IMG/VR virus record: IMGVR_UViG_3300021365_000041
Coordinates: 1 to 38,685 of that record
Direction: 5' to 3' (one strand)
DNA from: a virus
Length of the DNA: 38,685 nt
Part shown: positions 27,286 to 35,657 of the stretch, piece by piece
Position numbering within the stretch: position 1 is the stretch's first letter
Layout: the number at the start of each line of letters is the position of its first letter
Translations under genes and position numbers: made by a program
The notes under the pieces: model-generated
Seen by the model: the letters and a program-made list of their open reading frames with translations, nothing else
What the model was told of the DNA's origin: nothing
Database searches by the model: none

Positions 27286-27666
27286 CTAAACGTCTGAGAA
27301 CGCAGCTCGTTGTGTTTGATTGTCAAAGAACACTGTTAGCAGTTCAGCATTTTGTCCACTAACAGTATCTACTTCTAGTTCAATCAATATACCGTTTTCT
27401 TGTGCAAAAACATTGATATCGCTAATGCTGATACGAGGATCTTGTGCAACCACACGCTGTAGCTCTTGGTTTATCTGTTGTGCTGTTGCGGCATTTTGTG
27501 GTTCGTAGATCAAGTTCCACATTGCAGTTCCAACTTCAGGACGACCTGGCATTTCGCCTTGGCGAATGTTCAGTGCATTCAGCAGGTCGCGTTTGATCAA
27601 TTCAAAGTCAGTGACTGTGTATGATTTGTATCTGTCTATTGTGCTATATCCGATAAAAGTTGGCAT
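27286..27666 (-). CDS. gp25: Baseplate wedge protein gp25 (126 aa)
   Basis: This is a small protein of the gp25/GPW lysozyme-like baseplate family. RDLLNALNIRQGEMPGRPEVGTAMWNLIYEP (about 26-56) covers the conserved turn in which a family-typical Gly-Glu-x-Pro is followed by P-E-x-G and then a helix ending near the EP residues. VAQDPRISISDI and the closing beta strand ILIELEVDTVSG also fit. Length is close to T4 gp25 (132 aa). In T4 it binds gp6 and gp53 and helps start sheath assembly. It lies 7 nt after the gp5 gene and precedes gp6, which is the usual order in this phage group. Confidence 0.92.
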   Translation of the reverse strand: MPTFIGYSTIDRYKSYTVTDFELIKRDLLNALNIRQGEMPGRPEVGTAMWNLIYEPQNAATAQQINQELQRVVAQDPRISISDINVFAQENGILIELEVDTVSGQNAELLTVFFDNQTQRAAFSDV

Positions 27667-27673
27667 ACTGTAT

Positions 27674-29902
27674 TTACCGCCTTAGAATATCTGGCACCTT
27701 GGCGGATGCTACTACACTTTTAACTGCACTATCAACAATGCCTCGTACGCTGGTGCCAGTTGCACTAGTACCAGTTCCAAATCCTTGTATCTCGTTGCTA
27801 AGTTTTTGTTGCGTTAAATCAACTGCATACTGCCCGCCTCTAACAAGAGCATCCATATCAAGTTTTGTAATTGGTGAGCTATCAACGCCTGCTAGTGTCT
27901 TGCCCAGTATAGCACTACCGTCAGTCCATTTTTTCACTGCCGTGACTCCAAACTTGCTTGCACCACTGACCAATCCTGCAAGAGATGATTCATCCTCTAG
28001 TCCTGTTACTAACCCTGCATTTTGAAATGAAGTTAATCCTTTATTAAACAAATCAGTTTTTGCTGAGTCTTGTATGGATTCGTTGCCAAGAAAATCAGTT
28101 AAATTACTGATACCTTGATTACCGCTCCAAACACTTGGACTTCCTAGCACTGTGCTAATACTAGCAGTGGCATCTTTTAGGAAGAAATCAGCAGTACCGG
28201 GTTTCAAGTACCCAGCAGTTTCAAGTTCCTCTGCGCTAAAACCAAACTTGCCAACACCAATAGTATTTGATATGTCTGAGAATGATTGCGGTACCATCTT
28301 GCTGGACTGTGCTAACATACCTGTGACTTTTTCTGATGTTATCTTACCCACTGATGTTGTAGCATCAGCTTGTGATTCATAATCACCAGCAGTTATTTTT
28401 TCTACTTCTGTGCCTTCTGCATTTACAATTGCCTCTGCTGTTTTTTCATCCAGTGGCACACTTTCAGAGGTGCTTACCAAACTGGTTGTGAGATTAACGC
28501 CTGCACCTCTTGAAGCAAATGGTTCGTGAGTTGGCGCTCTTGTGACAATTGTTTCAATTGCACTGGGCTCTGGTACCCATCCAACATCTTGTTCAAATTT
28601 AGTATCAGGTAAACGGTTTTTTGGAATTGGTTGGGCTTTGGGCACAGGTGAGGCTGCTCCTGAATTCAATTTGATACATCCTGCTTCTAGCGTAAGTCCG
28701 CTTCCTGCTCCCCAGCCTCCGCTGTTGCTATCCAAATTGAGAGCACCGTCACTTTTTAATCCTACTAGATTTCTGCTATATGCTAATAAACTGTTTGTTC
28801 CTGTTAGACTGAGTGATCCTGTTTCCAAACTCATTGCCGCTTTGGCATGCATGTTGATAAAGCCATTTTCAGCATTCAAGTTTATGCTTCTATCTGCATG
28901 CATGTTTATTTCGCCGGCACTTCTTATGTTCACACTGTTTGATGCGTACAGATCAATGGTACCTTCTTCACCTAGCTCAACCCAACTTTGTCCATTAGCA
29001 TGCATTATGTGGAGAGTCTTGCCAGTGTCGTTCATCATAATTTGATGACCACTTGCAGTGCGTATTCTAACCAGTTGATCTTCGCCAGTGAGATCACCGT
29101 CATCCATTACAATGCTATGACCGCCTCTGCGTGAAATAATTTCAACTTCGTTTGGTTGTAGTGTGCTAGCATTGACCTTTGCTGCAAATTGTTCATCAGT
29201 GAGTCCTCCGGAGTATACTGGGCGTCCTGGACTGCTCCAACCTTGCACAGTGCTAGGAGATTCTCTCTGACTGTTTGATGTAATTGGTCCAAGCAACGGT
29301 TCTGCAATAACTCCTTGCGAGAGCATTTGTCCAGCAAGTACACTGTGTACTGGTTTTGCTTCGTCAAAGAATCTTGGATTCTCACTGATTGCTTTATTAC
29401 TGTTATTGATTTCAGTAACTGGCAACTTGCTCTTGCCACTGAAATAAGGAGAGTTTGTATCATCAACATATTTTTCACTTGCGCCAATTGCTGGCATCAT
29501 GTGATTGATACCTGGCTCAATAGGGCCACCAATATAGTAACCTTGATTTGGATCACCATTGGCAAAGAAACAGATAACCTTGGTTCCCAAGTCAGGTGAT
29601 ATTCCCCAAAACCCATAACTCTGTTGGTTGCCAATAAATGAACCAGGGCCGGTAGGCTGTGGTGCGCTTTGTTGTGTAGCTCCGTACATAGGAGAGATAT
29701 AGCTCACTGTGCGCCAAAGACTTTTTACATTTTTATCTGGACCTGCAAGGTATTCAATATAAACTTGCAATCTTCCACTGCGTGTAGGATCAACATTGTT
29801 AACAACTTCCCCAATGAACGGACCAGTTTCGGCTGGGATGCCGCCTTTGTCAGTTTTATAAGCCCTTGGCGTGCCTACACTTCTTTGATAATTCTCTGCC
29901 AT
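27674..29902 (-). CDS. gp5: Baseplate hub spike gp5-like, without lysozyme domain (742 aa)
   Basis: The N-terminal OB-fold of gp5/VgrG proteins covers about residues 25-135 (FIGEVVNNVDPTRSGRLQVYI, SPDLGTKVICFFANGDPNQGYYIGG). From about 255 to 390 the sequence shows the short alternating repeats of a triple-stranded beta-helix spike: SIVMDDG, HQIMMNDTGKTLHIMHANG, TIDLYASNSVNIRSAGEINM. T4 gp5 carries a lysozyme domain between these two parts; here the linker of about 120 residues shows no lysozyme-like catalytic region. The last 340 residues, Ser/Thr/Ala-rich, have no counterpart I recognise. The protein should form the trimeric membrane-piercing spike. ATG at 29902 with AAGGA upstream. Confidence 0.88.
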   Translation of the reverse strand: MAENYQRSVGTPRAYKTDKGGIPAETGPFIGEVVNNVDPTRSGRLQVYIEYLAGPDKNVKSLWRTVSYISPMYGATQQSAPQPTGPGSFIGNQQSYGFWGISPDLGTKVICFFANGDPNQGYYIGGPIEPGINHMMPAIGASEKYVDDTNSPYFSGKSKLPVTEINNSNKAISENPRFFDEAKPVHSVLAGQMLSQGVIAEPLLGPITSNSQRESPSTVQGWSSPGRPVYSGGLTDEQFAAKVNASTLQPNEVEIISRRGGHSIVMDDGDLTGEDQLVRIRTASGHQIMMNDTGKTLHIMHANGQSWVELGEEGTIDLYASNSVNIRSAGEINMHADRSINLNAENGFINMHAKAAMSLETGSLSLTGTNSLLAYSRNLVGLKSDGALNLDSNSGGWGAGSGLTLEAGCIKLNSGAASPVPKAQPIPKNRLPDTKFEQDVGWVPEPSAIETIVTRAPTHEPFASRGAGVNLTTSLVSTSESVPLDEKTAEAIVNAEGTEVEKITAGDYESQADATTSVGKITSEKVTGMLAQSSKMVPQSFSDISNTIGVGKFGFSAEELETAGYLKPGTADFFLKDATASISTVLGSPSVWSGNQGISNLTDFLGNESIQDSAKTDLFNKGLTSFQNAGLVTGLEDESSLAGLVSGASKFGVTAVKKWTDGSAILGKTLAGVDSSPITKLDMDALVRGGQYAVDLTQQKLSNEIQGFGTGTSATGTSVRGIVDSAVKSVVASAKVPDILRR

Positions 29903-29917
29903 TTATCTATCCTTGTG

Positions 29918-32905
29918 CTATATCACATTTGTTAAGTCGGTTGGAAATCCAGCATCATCACTCACTACTGTGCTACCGGGTTTGGGTGGCACTTGCGGTG
30001 CTGAATTGTTTTGTGCCTGCAACAATCTTGCCTGGGCAGCTGATTCTGCAGGGGTCAACGTGCGCACACCCATCAACATATCTTCAGCTCTCTTTTGTGC
30101 TTTTTCTATCTCTGCCAGTGCAAGTGCATCATTGACAGGACGCAGTCCAGTACTAGATGGCGAACTTGTTACTTTGGTTGGTGCTGTGTTTACGCCTGAT
30201 GGTGTTACCACTTGTGTATCAGCAACTTCATTTTGCTCTTCTGCAATGTTTGCTGGAGCATTCACGGCTGTATCAAAGTTTCTCAATGTTCCGCTCAGTC
30301 GTTGTGTAAACTTGCCTTCTTTAAAGTAATTAGTCACTTCGTAAGCAGTGAACACTAAACTTTCTTCTGACAAGTTTGTTTCGCCTGTGAGAAGACTATC
30401 ACTGTTGTTTTTGAATACTGGAGTCAAGCCAGTATCAGCATCGTAGTCCACAATTCTATTAAAACGCACTTCAAATAACACTTCACTGGAATTTACATTG
30501 CAACTACCATCAGCTTCAAATGCACCAAGATTGGTTGAATTGTAAAACAATTCACTTTGTGTTATCCAATCTGGATCTCCTACAATTTCCATATCAACTT
30601 TGGCTACGTCTGCAGGTGAGTATAATCTTGATGCTAGCTGTGCTGCTGGCAGTGTGCTTTCGCCTCTGCCGCCCTGGGTGCTTTCTTCTGCACTGGCTTG
30701 GAAGAATCTCTTTTCAGCATACCTTGCGTCTCCCCTTACAAGATCAACTCTGCCGCTGTTGTTGATTGGGGTGATATAGTTTGAGTTTGCTTCAACTTCA
30801 AAGTTTAGCACTTCGGTGTTTTGTCCAGTAAACCAATAGTCATAGACTTTGTGAACGCCTCTAAACATTGCTGGCGGAAAGTATGGTGACCTTGGTGTGT
30901 TAATTTGATACCTTGACACACGATATTTGATTTCATATGCATAGTCATTTCTAACTTTATCATAGGCAATCGGTGTTGCTACCTGAGTAATTCGATACCA
31001 TTGCACAGTTGTTACTGGAGGATTTTTTATTTCTTGTTTGGTTACTTCGTCAAATGCAATTGTTTGCTGTGCAGTAATATAGGTACTGTTTTTCATCACT
31101 TGATCGATTAACTGAACAATCTGTGTGCCTGCTGCAATGCTGAAACTCTTTGAGTCACTATCATACTGTTGTCTCTTTGGATCGTTGATAATATTGGGAT
31201 TGCTGTTTTCCACAAATGGCGCACGAGTTTTATCTTGTGTACCTTGCTTTTTCATCTTGGCATCACTAAAATCTGGCACATTTTCCATTTCAATAATGTA
31301 CACATCAGGAATCATTCCTGACTTTTGAGAAATTTCTTTCTGATGCAGGTTAAGTGCTTCAACCAGTCCTTGTGTTACTGATGCGCCTTTTAGTCCTTGT
31401 ATTTTTCTATCAGGAACATCAGCATCACCATCTGTATCTTGATCAGTTTGAGATCTTGTTAGTTCAGCACTTCCGTTGAACAATGTTTGTACATCAGGTG
31501 CTACCAATTGAAAGTTAAACGGAATACTTCCTCTGGCTGTGCTATATCCAATTTGAGTTTGAGGAATTACACATTCAACGTTGTATTCAACTGCTTGGCT
31601 GGCAATTTTGTATCTGATATTGGCCATTTGGAATGGGATAAACTTTTCAACCAATGAGTTTGGATCACTGGTTGTTTCGCCGCCGTTTAGGTCTGCGTTG
31701 CTGATAAGATTGCCGTTTTCGTCGTAGCCATAAAAGCGTATAACCATGAGATAGTTTTGACTGTTAATGGTTTGAGTTCGGTCACCGGTGTGTGTCCACA
31801 CTGCCTGGCGTAGTCTTTCTAAGAAAGTAATTCCTTGTGGTTCAAGAAGATCAAACTTCATGGTAACAGCATTGTGTGGTGAACTTGTTCCTTGTGTACC
31901 AACTTGGCATTTGAGTTCAAAGTTTTCTGGATAAAAATCCAAGTCAAAGAATTTGTTACGTTGCCCAATTGGTGCGCCACCTGATTGAAATAACAACTGC
32001 TGGCTGGGCAGTGTTTTTCTATCTGTGCTCAAGAACTTCTTATACTCTTCCATGTCCATGAGGTACACACTGAGTGTATAGGTTTGACTTGCAAGATTGG
32101 CCAGTTTGTTTGGCGATGGAGTAATGGTTTGCATGAATTCATCAGCAACTGCGGCCCGACCTTCAACAGTCTGTGATGCAGTGCCCACTGTGTTACCGGG
32201 AGTTTGATGAGCATCATCGCCAAGTGCAACATCGCCTTCGCCGCCTCCTTGTGTGATACGTCCCGAGACGGTTGCTGTGTTGCCGCCGGTAGTACTAACT
32301 GTGCTGGTGTTGTTTAGGCTACCCAATTCTGAGTCACTGGTGCTACTCAGTTTTGGCCTTATTGCATTGGTGGGCTTGCTTGCAGATGTTTGCACAATTG
32401 CCGCAGTGTTAACACTGTTATTAACACTGTTAGCACCTATAACAGTGTCGCCATCGGGCCCAATTTCAAATTTGCTGTTAAAAGGCGTACCTGGGCGGGC
32501 AAGTTCTTCATTTCCGGCTTGGGCAGATAACACTTGAGCGCCTGCGCTGTCTCTACTTAGATTGTTAATTACATCAAGTGCATTTAGATTGCCAAATGCA
32601 GTGGCTTGTGCAGTGTTCAGAGTCCCTTTCAAGACATCAATTTGATTTCTGTTTACAACCAATTGCTCAGCCAGTCTCAGTCTGCCAGGGTCTCCTTGTA
32701 ATCCTGAATTTTGAGCTTGTAGATTAATAATACTGTCTTCAAGATTGTTTACAGTTACAGCACTAGCATTCCACGCTGTGCTTATTGATGTCCACGGAGC
32801 ACCAGCTGCCGCGTCGGCAGCAATGCCATCAACAATGGGTTGTTGTACATTGATTTGCAGTTGCAAACTCAGTCTGGCTTGATTCAGTTGTTGTGATGTT
32901 GTCAT
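29918..32905 (-). CDS. Large baseplate structural protein, possible hub component (995 aa)
   Basis: Three parts can be seen. The first 115 residues are helical and Gln/Asn/Leu-rich, likely a coiled coil (from RLRLAEQLVVNRNQIDVLKG). The core, about 270-780, is beta-rich and holds YTLSVYLMDMEEYKKFL, FFDLDFYPENFELKC and MKFDLLEPQGITFLERL; the last resembles the 'F.i.EP.G.t' strand of tail hub and tube-end proteins. The last 70 residues are again helical (from LAEIEKAQKRAEDML). It sits directly between gp53 and gp5, where a gp27-like partner of the spike would be expected, but I cannot prove homology. The start ATG follows the gp53 stop by one base, with the Shine-Dalgarno sequence inside gp53. 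Confidence 0.65.
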   Translation of the reverse strand: MTTSQQLNQARLSLQLQINVQQPIVDGIAADAAAGAPWTSISTAWNASAVTVNNLEDSIINLQAQNSGLQGDPGRLRLAEQLVVNRNQIDVLKGTLNTAQATAFGNLNALDVINNLSRDSAGAQVLSAQAGNEELARPGTPFNSKFEIGPDGDTVIGANSVNNSVNTAAIVQTSASKPTNAIRPKLSSTSDSELGSLNNTSTVSTTGGNTATVSGRITQGGGEGDVALGDDAHQTPGNTVGTASQTVEGRAAVADEFMQTITPSPNKLANLASQTYTLSVYLMDMEEYKKFLSTDRKTLPSQQLLFQSGGAPIGQRNKFFDLDFYPENFELKCQVGTQGTSSPHNAVTMKFDLLEPQGITFLERLRQAVWTHTGDRTQTINSQNYLMVIRFYGYDENGNLISNADLNGGETTSDPNSLVEKFIPFQMANIRYKIASQAVEYNVECVIPQTQIGYSTARGSIPFNFQLVAPDVQTLFNGSAELTRSQTDQDTDGDADVPDRKIQGLKGASVTQGLVEALNLHQKEISQKSGMIPDVYIIEMENVPDFSDAKMKKQGTQDKTRAPFVENSNPNIINDPKRQQYDSDSKSFSIAAGTQIVQLIDQVMKNSTYITAQQTIAFDEVTKQEIKNPPVTTVQWYRITQVATPIAYDKVRNDYAYEIKYRVSRYQINTPRSPYFPPAMFRGVHKVYDYWFTGQNTEVLNFEVEANSNYITPINNSGRVDLVRGDARYAEKRFFQASAEESTQGGRGESTLPAAQLASRLYSPADVAKVDMEIVGDPDWITQSELFYNSTNLGAFEADGSCNVNSSEVLFEVRFNRIVDYDADTGLTPVFKNNSDSLLTGETNLSEESLVFTAYEVTNYFKEGKFTQRLSGTLRNFDTAVNAPANIAEEQNEVADTQVVTPSGVNTAPTKVTSSPSSTGLRPVNDALALAEIEKAQKRAEDMLMGVRTLTPAESAAQARLLQAQNNSAPQVPPKPGSTVVSDDAGFPTDLTNVI

Positions 32906-32906
32906 A

Positions 32907-33212
32907 TTAGATTCCTAATACTGATTTTAGTGTGTCTTGCTGAGGTAGATAAATGGTAGTGCCTGTTGTAAAGTCACCCAGTGGATCCTGTAGTTGGTTA
33001 GGATTGCGCTGTGCAAACACCCACCAAAGTCCTGCATCTTGGTAAAGGTCATATGCCAGTAGATCTGGACGCAGGTTGTATGTTTCATTGATGGTCATTG
33101 ATAGATCATCAACCAGTTTAGGTATTGGTCGATTCACCATTACACCAAGAAACTGCTTGTTGATTACAGGTGTATCAAAGTAAGAACTGCTACTGGTATA
33201 TTGGTTTGCCAT
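32907..33212 (-). CDS. gp53: Baseplate wedge protein gp53 (101 aa)
   Basis: The sequence follows the gp53 pattern of T4-like phages: SYFDTPV near the start, then LGVMVNRPIPKLVDDLSMTI, RPDLLAYDLY, LWWVFAQRNPNQLQDPLGDF and GTTIYLP. T4 gp53 is longer (196 aa); the short form is usual for marine relatives. It binds gp6 and gp25 in the wedge. A GTG two codons upstream (33218) is possible, but the ATG at 33212 is better placed: AAGGGA lies 8 nt upstream and the ATG overlaps the preceding stop as TAATG, which signals coupled translation. The next gene starts 1 nt after its stop. Confidence 0.88.
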   Translation of the reverse strand: MANQYTSSSSYFDTPVINKQFLGVMVNRPIPKLVDDLSMTINETYNLRPDLLAYDLYQDAGLWWVFAQRNPNQLQDPLGDFTTGTTIYLPQQDTLKSVLGI

Positions 33213-34651
33213 TACCACATTCCCTTCTTGATCAAGTTACCATTTGCGTATTCTTTAAGACTGAACGTTTGACTCTGCTGTTGTCTTGTTGCAACTGGCA
33301 ATAGGTTAATGGTCATTGACATTTTGGTCGGCACATATGTTGCACCTTTGCTGCCAAGACTGCCTGGTGATACTTGATATGGTTTTGCGCCAACTTGCAG
33401 TGGTTGTGGCCCTCCGTTGAATGCATTGGTAACTGCGGTTGCCAGTCTTCCCAGGCTGGCAAAGTTGCCGTTTGTTGCACTGGTTGCCAGTGGTTTTTGA
33501 AACTGCAAGTTATCTGCACTTGTAACGTGTCTACTTCTTGCTCGTATATAGTTAACATCACTGGGTAGGTTGTAGTTAAATTCTGATATCACACAAGGCG
33601 ATTCGTTAAACTGATATTCACCCAATCCTGATAGATACAACAGTGGTGGTGGTGAACCTCTTTCAGCATCTTGCCCGTAAAACATCTTGCTGGCACTTCT
33701 CAAAAAGTGTATAACTGCCAGCATGTATTCTGCTTCAACTGTATCTTGTGCTGTGAAGTCTGCTTGTATTTGCACAGTTTGCACACTTGAGCCTTTATAA
33801 AAATAGCTCATATAGTTGCTGTGTGTTGGCTGATAATTGTTGTATTCAGCTCTGTACTGCAAATCAATCTGCGGAGTATAAGGAAATATAACGCCATCCG
33901 TAACAGTAAGCGGAGCAAGGATACCAGGTTCGGATGCCTTGTATAGGTATGTTGCCTGCGGAGCAAGCCGCAGTTTGACACGCCAATCACCATCTGCATT
34001 TTTCACACCCGATGCTTCTCGCTGGGCATTAACAGTTTGTTGTTGCTGTGCTTGTTGTTTCAGTGCTTGCGCTTGGATAGCGGCTTCTTGTGCTTCAGCA
34101 TCTACTGCTGGCGGCGTGGGTGTTTCTGTTGCTTGACTATCAACTTCGACTGCTTGAGGCACGATAATTTCAACACGATCAGAATCTGCAACAGTTGGTG
34201 CTAACTCAATTACCTGCAGTCCAGTAACTGGGTCAATGAAGCTATCACCACCAATAAACAAATTACCAGCCTCAATCTCTTGCCCTACATTGATTGTTTC
34301 TGTGTTGTTTGTATCAATTTCTACTGCAAATTCATCTGTAGCAACAGGTGTTACCGGCGGTACTGTGTTTTCAATATCAACGTTTGTTACAAATGCAAAT
34401 TCATCTGTCGCAACAGGTGTTCCTGGCGGTGTTCTTGGAATTGGAAATATTGCTTGAACTTCGTTTGCCAGAAGACTGGTTACCTGTCCAAAATTTGCAT
34501 TGACATCAGGGTTACCAATGTTGTCAAATGTGTACTCGTTAATCTCAGATGCTGACACATCGGCTAAGAATGCTAGCGTATTTAAATCAGCGTCTGGGTT
34601 CTGTAGCCGCAGTGCGTTCATTTGTTCGGCTTTAGCCGGATCAAAAACCAT
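33212..34651 (-). CDS. Baseplate tail-tube cap-like protein, gp48/gp54 type (479 aa)
   Basis: The first 200 residues are acidic and low-complexity, with a duplicated PVATDEFA segment and a Gln/Ala-rich helix (near 183-208). The conserved part begins at DWRVKLRLAP and contains GVIFPYTPQIDLQY, THSNYMSYFYKGSSVQ, ADFTAQDTVEAEYMLAVIHF, LRSASKMFYG, GSPPPLLYLSG and VNYIRARSRH. This pattern (FPYTP...HSNY...FTAQ...EAxYxLAVIHFLR) is what I associate with the baseplate/tail-tube junction proteins of T4-like marine phages, so a gp48/gp54-like role is proposed. It is the first gene of the minus-strand block, with AGGAG and a late-promoter-like box directly upstream. Confidence 0.65.
   Translation of the reverse strand: MVFDPAKAEQMNALRLQNPDADLNTLAFLADVSASEINEYTFDNIGNPDVNANFGQVTSLLANEVQAIFPIPRTPPGTPVATDEFAFVTNVDIENTVPPVTPVATDEFAVEIDTNNTETINVGQEIEAGNLFIGGDSFIDPVTGLQVIELAPTVADSDRVEIIVPQAVEVDSQATETPTPPAVDAEAQEAAIQAQALKQQAQQQQTVNAQREASGVKNADGDWRVKLRLAPQATYLYKASEPGILAPLTVTDGVIFPYTPQIDLQYRAEYNNYQPTHSNYMSYFYKGSSVQTVQIQADFTAQDTVEAEYMLAVIHFLRSASKMFYGQDAERGSPPPLLYLSGLGEYQFNESPCVISEFNYNLPSDVNYIRARSRHVTSADNLQFQKPLATSATNGNFASLGRLATAVTNAFNGGPQPLQVGAKPYQVSPGSLGSKGATYVPTKMSMTINLLPVATRQQQSQTFSLKEYANGNLIKKGMW
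34326..34361. repeat. 36-nt direct repeat, copy 1
   Basis: It matches 34395-34430 at 33 of 36 positions with a 69-nt period (23 codons, in frame). It encodes the duplicated PVATDEFA segment in the acidic N-terminal region of the tube-cap-like protein. Confidence 0.85.
34395..34430. repeat. 36-nt direct repeat, copy 2
   Basis: Second copy of the in-frame repeat at 34326-34361; three substitutions distinguish the copies. Confidence 0.85.
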
Positions 34652-34667
34652 ATTAACTCCTATACGT

Positions 34668-34675
34668 TATTTATG
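34668..34675 (-). promoter_or_regulatory. Late promoter box of the baseplate block (CATAAATA)
   Basis: The minus strand reads CATAAATA, 16 nt before the ATG at 34651, with AGGAG between the two. One mismatch from TATAAATA and identical to the box before gp6. It faces away from the sigma-70 promoter of the gp55 gene in the same 103-nt intergenic region. Confidence 0.65.
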
Positions 34676-34701
34676 GCTGGTAAAAACGGCTAAGTTAATG
34701 A

Positions 34702-34729
34702 TTGACAACCCCTGTGTGTAGTGTATAAT
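34702..34729 (+). promoter_or_regulatory. Consensus sigma-70 promoter for gp55
   Basis: TTGACA at 34702-34707 and TATAAT at 34724-34729, both perfect, separated by 16 nt. The expected start of transcription is about 34736, leaving a short leader with AAGGAG (34743-34748) 6 nt before the gp55 ATG. It would be read by unmodified host RNA polymerase. Confidence 0.88.
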
Positions 34730-34754
34730 AAGTACTATTAATAAGGAGAGCTGA

Positions 34755-35648
34755 ATGCCACCAGTTAAAAAGCCTAAAAGAGTTAACTATCTTAACAACA
34801 GAGATATCCTCAAAGAAATTCACAAAAGCAAAGCAACTTTTTGCTCATTCCAAGAACCACATCAAGCACAGTATGATATTATTGTACCCAGTGTAGACAA
34901 GATCAACCAGCGTACCGTTGCAGAAGCAAGACGAAACAAAGCCGATCGTATCAAGAGAGAGACTGGCGAAATTATTGATCCAACAAAACTGAACAATCAA
35001 GAGCTGGTGTTTCGTGTTACCTGCTGGGATCATATCCCAATGGTGCCAAAGAAACTGACCAAAGCACAAGAAAAGAAAAAAAGCAAACTAGAAGAAATTC
35101 TAGAAATGGATGATGTGGACTATGACGATGATGGTCTACAGGAACTCATGGTTGAAGTTGAACAGGATCTCAACTATATAAAGTTAAACTTTCCGCCATT
35201 CTATCATTACATGATTGATGACAACAAAGTTCCTTATCTAGTAGGCAAAAGTCACTGGGTTGGGGGCTTTGAAAACGGTTATTTCTCAAAAGATCACGGC
35301 AAGATGACCGACAAGTTAGCACACATGTTTATCAAACTGTGTGAACGCTATGCTACTCGTTCAAACTGGCGTGGCTATACCTACAATGAAGAAATGCGCG
35401 GCCAAGCACTGTTACAGTTGAGCCAAATTGGATTGCAGTTTGACGAATCAAAAAGTCAAAATCCATTTGCATATTACACAGCGGCTATTACAAATAGCTT
35501 TACCAGAGTGCTAAACATCGAAAAGAAGAATCAGAACATTCGTGATGATATTCTTGAGCAAAACGGGTTGAATCCAAGTTGGACAAGACAGTTTAACAAC
35601 TCACCAGATGCAAAAAAACTGATAGCTGAGCCAACAACTAAAAAATAA
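34755..35648 (+). CDS. gp55: Late-transcription sigma factor gp55, with large insertion (297 aa)
   Basis: The N-terminus VNYLNNRDILKEIHKSK (10-26) matches the opening of T4 gp55 (NYVNNKELLQAI). The C-terminal part LCERYATRSNWRGYTYNEEM (195-214) followed by LQFDESKSQNPFAYYTAAIT matches the T4 sigma region 2-like segment around GYTQSWKQEM...FDETKYKNPHAY. Between them lie about 155 residues not found in T4 gp55 (185 aa), including a Lys-rich then acidic helix (KKKSKLEEILEMDDVDYDDD) and SHWVGGFENGYFSKDHGK. The T4 C-terminal clamp-binding motif (acidic-Leu-x-Phe-Leu) is not seen; the protein ends in AEPTTKK. It directs RNA polymerase to late TATAAATA promoters. A consensus host promoter and AAGGAG precede it. 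Confidence 0.88.
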   Translation: MPPVKKPKRVNYLNNRDILKEIHKSKATFCSFQEPHQAQYDIIVPSVDKINQRTVAEARRNKADRIKRETGEIIDPTKLNNQELVFRVTCWDHIPMVPKKLTKAQEKKKSKLEEILEMDDVDYDDDGLQELMVEVEQDLNYIKLNFPPFYHYMIDDNKVPYLVGKSHWVGGFENGYFSKDHGKMTDKLAHMFIKLCERYATRSNWRGYTYNEEMRGQALLQLSQIGLQFDESKSQNPFAYYTAAITNSFTRVLNIEKKNQNIRDDILEQNGLNPSWTRQFNNSPDAKKLIAEPTTKK

Positions 35649-35657
35649 GGGACGGTA

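Noticed and set aside
28542-29045. A 167-aa plus-strand frame opposite gp5
   Set aside because: It runs antisense to the beta-helix region of gp5. Proline/serine-rich composition typical of an antisense shadow and no ribosome binding site.
27813-29500. A lysozyme domain in gp5
   Set aside because: Looked for between the OB-fold and the beta-helix and after the helix. No Glu-Asp-Thr lysozyme-like arrangement or related segment was found by eye.
29913-30329. A 138-aa plus-strand frame
   Set aside because: Antisense to the C-terminus of the 995-aa hub-like protein; low-complexity shadow.
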